Below are positions 1 to 5,495 of a DNA stretch of 8,540 nt, one piece after another. How positions within the stretch are numbered: the first letter of the stretch is position 1; the number at the start of each line of letters is the position of its first letter. Below the pieces are notes generated by a model. That model made no database searches and had not been told where the DNA came from. It saw only the letters and a program-made list of their open reading frames with translations. This stretch comes from Candidatus Margulisiibacteriota bacterium (GTDB taxonomy: Bacteria > Margulisbacteria > WOR-1 > JAKLHX01): assembly GCA_022709925.1 (NCBI GenBank), contig JAKLHX010000039.1, forward strand, positions 1-8,540. The letters run 5' to 3'. The position numbers and the translations under genes were made by a program.

Positions 1-459
1 GTATTTGCAATGCTCCCCCGTTTGATGGAAAGGTCCGGGACGGCTGAGGTCGGATCTATCACCGCTTTTTATACTATACTTGTAGAAGGGGATGACTTTA
101 ACGAGCCCATTGCGGACCAGTCAAGAAGCATCCTGGACGGCCATATAATACTTTCGAGATCGCTTGCTGCGAAGAACCATTATCCGGCCATTGATGTTCT
201 TCCGAGCGTAAGCCGTCTTATGTCCAATCTCGTTTCCGATGAACATAAAGAATCCGCAGGGAAGCTCAGAGAGGTCCTTGCCAGGTATTCGGAAGCGGAA
301 GACCTGATAAACATCGGGGCCTATGTCAAGGGCAGCAATCCTAAGATAGACGATGCTATCGCAAAGATAGACGCGGTCAATGATTTCTTGAAACAGGGTA
401 CGTTCGAAAAAATAAGCTTTGAAGAAATGCTTGACCAGTTAATGGCCATATTTTATTGA
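1..459 (+). CDS. fliI: Flagellum-specific ATPase FliI, C-terminal part (5' end outside window)
   Basis: The reading frame is open from base 1 (Val-Phe-Ala-Met...), so the 152 visible residues are the C-terminal third of a protein of about 440-460 residues; the ATG at 10 is internal. FliI is the cytoplasmic ATPase of the flagellar type III export apparatus and is related to the F1 ATPase beta subunit. The visible part contains the family block GSITAFYTILVEGDD, then EPIADQSRSILDGHI, LSRSLA and HYPAIDVLPSVSRLM, followed by a helical C-terminal domain with the typical VGAY-like segment (IGAYVKGSNPKID) and a final phenylalanine-rich end. These match FliI; the injectisome homologue SctN is the main alternative. 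The Walker A and B motifs would lie upstream and cannot be checked. The gene stops 37 bases before glyS, and no fliJ follows, although fliJ is the usual neighbour. Confidence 0.93.
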   Translation, partial: VFAMLPRLMERSGTAEVGSITAFYTILVEGDDFNEPIADQSRSILDGHIILSRSLAAKNHYPAIDVLPSVSRLMSNLVSDEHKESAGKLREVLARYSEAEDLINIGAYVKGSNPKIDDAIAKIDAVNDFLKQGTFEKISFEEMLDQLMAIFY

Positions 460-487
460 TCGACAGCCGCTGCAAGCACAATATCTT

Positions 488-493
488 GGAGGG
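488..493 (+). promoter_or_regulatory. Ribosome binding site of glyS
   Basis: GGAGGG lies three bases before the ATG at 497. The spacing is shorter than usual, but the match is strong and no other in-frame start is nearby. Confidence 0.7.
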
Positions 494-496
494 AAA

Positions 497-2557
497 ATGG
501 CAAAAAAAGATCTTTTGGTGGAAATAGGCGTTGAAGAGGTTCCCGCGAGGTTCTTAGGTCCTTTGCTCAATGAGTTTTGTGAAAAAACAAAGAAACTCTT
601 TGCGGAAAGCAGGCTTGATCTGGACGATGTGCGGACCCTCGGGACGATGAGGCGCCTTGTCATATTCGTTTCCGGTCTCGAAGAAAAACAGAAAGACGTT
701 TCTTTAAAGATAAAAGGCCCTTCAAAGGTACAGGCTTTTGATGCGAACGGGATCCCTACAAAGACCGCTCATGCATTCGCATCCTCGAAAGGGGTCACCG
801 TAGAAAGCCTGATAGTAGAGAAGATCAACAATTCGGATTATGTTTTTGCCGTAAAAGAGGAAAAGGGACTTCCTTCCAAAAAGCTATTGAAAGACCTGAT
901 CCCTAAGATAGTTTCTTCCGTCTACCTTCCCATTTCCATGAAATGGCAGAATGCGGAATTCTCTTTTATAAGACCTATACATTATGCTCTTGCCGTTTAC
1001 GGCAAAGAAACGATAAAGTTAGCTATTGCCGGGATGAACTCCTCTGGTTTTGTGAAAGCACACAGGTTCCTGTTCGAAGACAAGAAGATCTCTGCAGGGC
1101 AGAGCGCTTCAATGTCGGCGCATGAGGGGCTTTTGAAGAAATACGGGGTCGTGCTTGACGGAAGGAAGCGCAGGGGAAACATAAAGGCGCAGCTGGAAAA
1201 ATTCTCCTCGATAATGAAGGGGAAAGTCGTTATCGATGAAGGCTTGCTTAACGAGACGGCTGACCTGGTTGAAAATCCCAAGGTCCTTAAAGGGACTTAC
1301 AGGCAGGAATTTGCCGAAAGCCTTCCGCAGGAAGTGATCTTTACCGTAATAAAGAAACAGCAAAAATGTTTTCCTGTCGCCGGCGAGAACATTTTCTTCG
1401 TGGTAGCCGACGGCAGGTCATACGAAGATATATCCGCAGGGTATGCCCAGGTGGTGAACGCCAGACTTTCAGACGCCAAATTTTTCTATGATGAAGACAG
1501 GAAAGTGCCGCTCAAGACGAATGTCGAAAAGATGAAAAAAATAACATACCACGAAAAGATCGGGAGCATGTGGGACAAGATGCAACGCGTCCAAAGGCTT
1601 TCCGTTCTCCTTGCTAAGACGCTTGGCGCTTCCGAAGACCAGGCCGTAAAAATAGGCAGGAGCGCCGAGCTTGCAAAATCGGACCTTTCAACGCATATGG
1701 TCGGAGAATTCCCGGACCTGGCCGGCATAATGGGGAAATATTATGCTTCTTTGGCAGGTGAGGACAATGATGTCGCGGAAGCGGTCCTCGAGCACTATCT
1801 TCCGAGATACTCAGGAGGAGAGCTCCCTTCAGGGTTCTTGGGTGCGGTGCTGGGGTTGTCAGACAGGACGGATACGATCGCTTCATGTTTTTCCGCGGGC
1901 ATAATCCCGACAGGATCAGAAGACCCCTATGCCTTAAGAAGAGCGGCGCAAGGCATAGTTAGCATAATTCTTGGCAAAAATTTTAGTGTTTCGATATCAC
2001 GACTGACGGAAGAAGCTCTCAAGATGTCCGGACCTTCGGACCCGTCCCTCAAGAACAAGATAGTTGAGTTCATCTGCCAGCGTTTGAAGGCGGTCCTTGA
2101 AAATGAAGGCATAAGATATGATGTTGCCGAAGCGGTCCTAAAGAACTGCGATGATATTGTGAGCGCTTATTGCAAGGCTTTTGAGATACAAAAAGTGCTT
2201 TCCGCCGATTGGTTCTCTAAACTGGTAGAGTCCGCGGACAGGGTCAGGAAGATATGTGCTTCTGCTCCGGGAGGATCTGTTGACGCTTCATCCTTTATAG
2301 AAAAAGGGGAGAAAGACCTGTACGCAACTCTTGAAAAGGTCAGCATAGATGTTGAAAAGAGCTTGGGACACAAAGATCTCGGTTCGGCATTGAAAGGTCT
2401 TTCAGATCTTTCTTTGCCTCTCGGGAAGTTTTTTGAGGATATCATGGTAATGCATGAAGATATGAAGATAAGGAATAACAGGCTGGCACTGCTTAAAGAA
2501 GTAGAGTCTTTATATCTTATGTTCGCGGATTTTTCAAAGATCTCTTTTAGCAAATAA
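497..2557 (+). CDS. glyS: Glycyl-tRNA synthetase beta subunit
   Basis: A 686-residue protein of normal length for GlyS, the large subunit of the bacterial alpha/beta glycyl-tRNA synthetase. In this enzyme the alpha subunit (GlyQ) makes glycyl-adenylate and the beta subunit binds tRNA-Gly. The N-terminus begins with the characteristic LLVEIGVEEVPARF (residues 6-19), with KIKGPS at 71-76 and FIRPIHY at 157-163. Family blocks follow: VVNARLSDAKFFYDED at 319-334, an HD-like region with GEFPDLAGIMGKYYA at 403-417, EHYLPRYSGGELP at 432-444 and GSEDPYALRRAA at 473-484. The C-terminal DALR-type anticodon-binding domain ends with FFEDIMVMHED and RNNRLALL (645-666). The start follows a strong Shine-Dalgarno sequence. 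The gene is 19 bases upstream of proS, so the two are probably co-transcribed. No glyQ lies in the window, although glyQ usually sits immediately before glyS; it must be elsewhere for this subunit to work. Confidence 0.97.
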   Translation: MAKKDLLVEIGVEEVPARFLGPLLNEFCEKTKKLFAESRLDLDDVRTLGTMRRLVIFVSGLEEKQKDVSLKIKGPSKVQAFDANGIPTKTAHAFASSKGVTVESLIVEKINNSDYVFAVKEEKGLPSKKLLKDLIPKIVSSVYLPISMKWQNAEFSFIRPIHYALAVYGKETIKLAIAGMNSSGFVKAHRFLFEDKKISAGQSASMSAHEGLLKKYGVVLDGRKRRGNIKAQLEKFSSIMKGKVVIDEGLLNETADLVENPKVLKGTYRQEFAESLPQEVIFTVIKKQQKCFPVAGENIFFVVADGRSYEDISAGYAQVVNARLSDAKFFYDEDRKVPLKTNVEKMKKITYHEKIGSMWDKMQRVQRLSVLLAKTLGASEDQAVKIGRSAELAKSDLSTHMVGEFPDLAGIMGKYYASLAGEDNDVAEAVLEHYLPRYSGGELPSGFLGAVLGLSDRTDTIASCFSAGIIPTGSEDPYALRRAAQGIVSIILGKNFSVSISRLTEEALKMSGPSDPSLKNKIVEFICQRLKAVLENEGIRYDVAEAVLKNCDDIVSAYCKAFEIQKVLSADWFSKLVESADRVRKICASAPGGSVDASSFIEKGEKDLYATLEKVSIDVEKSLGHKDLGSALKGLSDLSLPLGKFFEDIMVMHEDMKIRNNRLALLKEVESLYLMFADFSKISFSK

Positions 2558-2564
2558 TTTTTTC

Positions 2565-2570
2565 GGAGGA
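2565..2570 (+). promoter_or_regulatory. Ribosome binding site of proS
   Basis: GGAGGA is six bases before the ATG at 2577, which supports that start over the second in-frame ATG at 2583. Confidence 0.75.
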
Positions 2571-2576
2571 ACTCAA

Positions 2577-3845
2577 ATGAAAATGTCAGGTTTCCTGGTC
2601 CCGACTTTAAGAGATGATCCTTCAGAGGCTGAGGTCATAAGCCATAAGCTCATGTTGAGAGGCGGATATATACGGAAGCTAGCGGCAGGGATATATTCGT
2701 ATCTTCCTCTGGGTTGGCGCGTTATAAAGAAAGTGGAAGAGATAATAAGGACCGAAATGAACAATGCCGGCGCACAGGAAGTCCTTCTTCCCGCGGTCCA
2801 GCCGGCGGAACTCTGGCAGCAGACCGGGAGATGGGATGTTTACGGTAAAGAGCTTCTCCGCATGAAGGACAGGCATGAGCGCGACTTTTGCCTGGGGCCG
2901 ACACATGAAGAGGTGATAACGGACCTTGTAAGGAACAACGTCTCCTCCTATAAAAATCTTCCTTTGATACTCTACCAGATACAGACGAAGTTCAGGGATG
3001 AGATAAGACCGAGGTTCGGTCTCATGAGAGGCCGCGAATTCATAATGAAGGATTGCTACAGTTTTGACAGGGATGAAGCAGGCCTTAAGAAGAGCTATGA
3101 GAGAATGGCCCAGGCTTATAAGAATATATTCGACAAATGCGGGCTTAAATACCGTGTGGTCGAGGCCGATCCGGGAGCTATCGGAGGAGGTTTTTCACAG
3201 GAATATATGGTCATAGCACAGACCGGTGAGGATGAGATAGCCTACTGCAGCGACTGTTCTTTTGCCGCTTCTACAGAGCTAATAAATATCGAGAAAGATA
3301 ATTCATGCAAGCGTTGCAGTACCGGGGTGCTGAAGACCGAGCGCGGGATAGAGGTCGGGCATATATTCCAGCTTGGCACAAAGTATTCGGCCCCGATGAA
3401 AGCGGAGTTCCTTGCCGAGACCGGAGAGCGGATACCTTATGTCATGGGATGCTACGGGATAGGCGTCGGCCGTACCGCTGCCGCTGCCATAGAACAGAAC
3501 CATGACGATAATGGCATAATCTGGCCTTTGCAGATAGCCCCGTTCCATGTAGCCGTGGTCCCCGTGAATGTTTCCGAACCGGAACAGATGGCTGCCGCGG
3601 AAAAGATATATTCAGAACTTACAGGTAACGGCATAGACGTTCTTATGGATGACAGGGATGAAAGGGCCGGAGTAAAGTTCAAGGATATGGACCTTATAGG
3701 CATTCCGGTGAAAGTCGTCATAGGCAAAACCCTCTCTCAGGGTAAGGTCGAGGTCTCTTACAGAGGTACGGATAAAAAAGAACTTGTCGCTCCTTCCGAT
3801 ATCATAAATCTTGAGGTCTTAAAACCCTATATTAGAAAGAGATGA
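2577..3845 (+). CDS. proS: Prolyl-tRNA synthetase, short form without INS editing domain
   Basis: A class II aminoacyl-tRNA synthetase that charges tRNA-Pro with proline. The 422 residues closely follow the core of the ordinary bacterial ProRS: SHKLMLRGGYIRKLAAGIY (22-40), motif 1 around NAGAQEVLLPAVQPAELW (63-80), the LGPTHEEVITDL block (106-117), motif 2 in TKFRDEIRPRFGLMRGREF (137-155), and motif 3 in MGCYGIGVGRTAAAAIEQN (290-308), including Cys292 at the place of E. coli Cys443. The C-terminal anticodon-binding domain includes VLMDDRDERAGVKF (355-368). E. coli-type ProRS is about 570 residues because an INS editing domain of roughly 180 residues sits between motifs 2 and 3. Here only about 30 residues (224-255) occupy that place, with CSDC (224-227) and CKRC (244-247), suggesting a zinc knuckle. 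The protein should therefore lack INS-based removal of alanine from tRNA-Pro. It differs from the alphaproteobacterial short ProRS, which has no such Cys pairs as I recall it. Confidence 0.97.
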   Translation: MKMSGFLVPTLRDDPSEAEVISHKLMLRGGYIRKLAAGIYSYLPLGWRVIKKVEEIIRTEMNNAGAQEVLLPAVQPAELWQQTGRWDVYGKELLRMKDRHERDFCLGPTHEEVITDLVRNNVSSYKNLPLILYQIQTKFRDEIRPRFGLMRGREFIMKDCYSFDRDEAGLKKSYERMAQAYKNIFDKCGLKYRVVEADPGAIGGGFSQEYMVIAQTGEDEIAYCSDCSFAASTELINIEKDNSCKRCSTGVLKTERGIEVGHIFQLGTKYSAPMKAEFLAETGERIPYVMGCYGIGVGRTAAAAIEQNHDDNGIIWPLQIAPFHVAVVPVNVSEPEQMAAAEKIYSELTGNGIDVLMDDRDERAGVKFKDMDLIGIPVKVVIGKTLSQGKVEVSYRGTDKKELVAPSDIINLEVLKPYIRKR

Positions 3846-3852
3846 TCCACAG

Positions 3853-4776
3853 ATGAGCGTCCTCATTGCAGGCTCGATAGCTCTCGACGATCTAAAGACG
3901 CCTTTCGGCGAAAGAAAGGATATTCTCGGCGGCTCCGGAACGCATTCGAGCATATCCGCAAGTTTTTTTTCCGGAGTAAAACTGGTCGGGGTCGTAGGCA
4001 AGGATTTTCCTAAGGAGCATCTTGACCTTTTCAGATCAAAAGGCGTGGATATCGAAGGGTTAAAGATAAGCGACGGCAAGACCTTTCACTGGGAAGGTTT
4101 TTATGAATATGACATGAACCAGGCTCATACGATAAAGACCGATCTTAACGTTCTAGGGTCATTCGATCCCCGTTTGCCGGGATCATACAAGGACAGCGAA
4201 TATATCTTTTTAGCCAATCTCGATCCTGATATACAAATGAGGATAATAGAGCAGCTCAATGCCCCAAAGTTCGTAGTTGCTGATACGATGAACTTTTGGA
4301 TAAGCAATAAAAAAGACGCCTTGAAGAAGCTGATGAAGCATCTTGATGTAATGCTGATGAACGATATGGAAGCCCGTCAGTTCTCCGGTCAGTCCAATCT
4401 GATCAAGGCGGCGGCTTATATTCTGGGGACCGGATGCAGGTATGTTATAATAAAAAAAGGCGAGCACGGAGCGCTTTTGTTCTCAAAGGACACGCATTTT
4501 TCAGCGCCTTCCTATCCACAAGAGAACCTGATAGACCCTACCGGCGCAGGCGACAGTTTTGCCGGAGGCTTCATCGGATATATAGCAAAAAAAGGGGTTG
4601 CCGACGTATCAACGATAAAAAAAGCGATAATCATAGGAAGCGTTATGGCTTCTTTCAATGTTGAAGACTTTTCCCTTGACAGATTAAGGACCTTAAAAAG
4701 AACGGATATCACTTCAAGATACGATCTGATGAAAAAATGCGTGCAATTCGACGACCTGGGCCCGGAACTATTATAG
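3853..4776 (+). CDS. PfkB-family carbohydrate kinase, substrate unknown
   Basis: A 307-residue cytoplasmic kinase of the ribokinase/PfkB fold, which transfers phosphate from ATP to a sugar, nucleoside or similar alcohol. The clearest evidence is the C-terminal signature DPTGAGDSFAGGF (228-240), with Asp234 as the expected catalytic base and the GAGD loop as anion hole. The N-terminal GGSGTHSSISASF region (26-38) fits substrate binding, NDMEA (170-174) fits the NDxE-like Mg/phosphate motif, and VIIKKGEHGALLF (198-210) is the usual strand before the ATP site. LVGVVGKDFP (44-53) is also typical. The start is seven bases after proS, with only a weak Shine-Dalgarno, so translational coupling is likely. 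The next gene encodes an aldolase-like protein 18 bases downstream, which suggests that the kinase product could be its substrate. The family acts on many substrates (ribose, adenosine, fructose, deoxy- and thio-sugars), and nothing here fixes which one. Confidence 0.92.
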   Translation: MSVLIAGSIALDDLKTPFGERKDILGGSGTHSSISASFFSGVKLVGVVGKDFPKEHLDLFRSKGVDIEGLKISDGKTFHWEGFYEYDMNQAHTIKTDLNVLGSFDPRLPGSYKDSEYIFLANLDPDIQMRIIEQLNAPKFVVADTMNFWISNKKDALKKLMKHLDVMLMNDMEARQFSGQSNLIKAAAYILGTGCRYVIIKKGEHGALLFSKDTHFSAPSYPQENLIDPTGAGDSFAGGFIGYIAKKGVADVSTIKKAIIIGSVMASFNVEDFSLDRLRTLKRTDITSRYDLMKKCVQFDDLGPELL

Positions 4777-4780
4777 AAAG

Positions 4781-4786
4781 AGGAGG
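4781..4786 (+). promoter_or_regulatory. Ribosome binding site of the aldolase-family gene
   Basis: AGGAGG lies eight bases before the ATG at 4795. It decides this start over the out-of-frame ATG at 4787. It is the strongest Shine-Dalgarno in the window. Confidence 0.75.
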
Positions 4787-4794
4787 ATGACGAG

Positions 4795-5487
4795 ATGTTT
4801 GAAAGATTTAAAAAGGCGGGAGAGATACTATTTACCTCAGGATGCAACGATTCGCACAGCGGGAATATGAGCGTAAGGGATGGCGACGGCATTATGATAA
4901 CATCAAGGCTTTCTATGCCGTCCAGGCTCAATAAAGAGGATATTATCTCTGTTCGTATCGATGCCGGCGGTCCGGAGGATGATCTGGCTTCAAGGGACCT
5001 GGAGTTTCACAGGCTCATATATAAGAACTCAAAGAACCAAGCCGTAATACATTCCCATCTTCCTAATGTGCTTGCGCTCTGTGTGACGGAGAATAAGATC
5101 CTTCCCCAGGATACCAAGGGGCAGTGCTTCTTCCCTCAGGGAGTAACGATATTAAAACCAAGACAGATATCCGATAAGGACGAGATAGCGAGGCTTATGA
5201 GCTCTTCGCTCAGTTCTTCTCCTTTTGTCGCGGTTATAAAAGGATACGGCGTCTTTGTGGCCGCCGGAAGCCTTGAAGAAGCGCTCGAGATAATTACCTG
5301 CCTTGAACAGTCTTCCAAGATATGGCTTGCTTCAAAACTTGTGGGCGTAAAGCAGACCCAGCCGACACATTCATCGCAACCTTCGAGCAACAACCGTTAT
5401 GACCATAACAGAAAAAGAAGTGCGATACCGCCGGGCATAGGGGTCATGGGAAGAAGGACCGGTGGATATAGCAGGCGGGGTATTTAA
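4795..5487 (+). CDS. Class II aldolase/adducin-family protein with an altered metal site
   Basis: A 230-residue protein of the class II (zinc) aldolase/adducin-head family, which includes fuculose-1-phosphate aldolase, ribulose-5-phosphate 4-epimerase and methylthioribulose-phosphate dehydratase. Family marks are HSGNMSVR (21-28), DLEFHRLIY (68-76) and IHSHLPNV (85-92), then IKGYGVFVAAGSLEEALE (148-165). In E. coli FucA the zinc ligands are His92, His94 and His155, and Glu73 is catalytic. By alignment His86 and His88 are kept, the third His is Tyr151 (codon TAC), and the Glu position is Asp68. No other His occurs between residues 89 and 191. Zinc binding or chemistry may therefore differ, or the protein may no longer be a classical aldolase. 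Residues from about 186 to 230 form a polar, Arg-rich tail beyond the aldolase fold, containing IPPGIG. The upstream kinase suggests a sugar-phosphate substrate. The gene ends eight bases before rel. Confidence 0.88.
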   Translation: MFERFKKAGEILFTSGCNDSHSGNMSVRDGDGIMITSRLSMPSRLNKEDIISVRIDAGGPEDDLASRDLEFHRLIYKNSKNQAVIHSHLPNVLALCVTENKILPQDTKGQCFFPQGVTILKPRQISDKDEIARLMSSSLSSSPFVAVIKGYGVFVAAGSLEEALEIITCLEQSSKIWLASKLVGVKQTQPTHSSQPSSNNRYDHNRKRSAIPPGIGVMGRRTGGYSRRGI

Positions 5488-5495
5488 GAAGATAG

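Noticed and set aside
2167..2553. A 128-codon open frame on the - strand
   Set aside because: It is fully antisense to the conserved glyS anticodon-binding domain. It has no motif of its own.
4512..4931. A 139-codon open frame on the - strand spanning the kinase-aldolase junction
   Set aside because: It runs antisense to the PfkB signature and to the strong ribosome binding site of the next gene. It has no recognisable protein features.
3853..5487. Kinase and aldolase genes as a recently transferred island
   Set aside because: Codon use and base composition look like the neighbours by eye. Gaps are as tight as elsewhere and there are no repeats or mobility genes at the borders.
5340..5487. 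Frameshift as the cause of the aldolase C-terminal tail
   Set aside because: I saw no alternative frame restoring a better family match, and the family fold appears complete before the tail. The tail was kept as a real extension, with caution.
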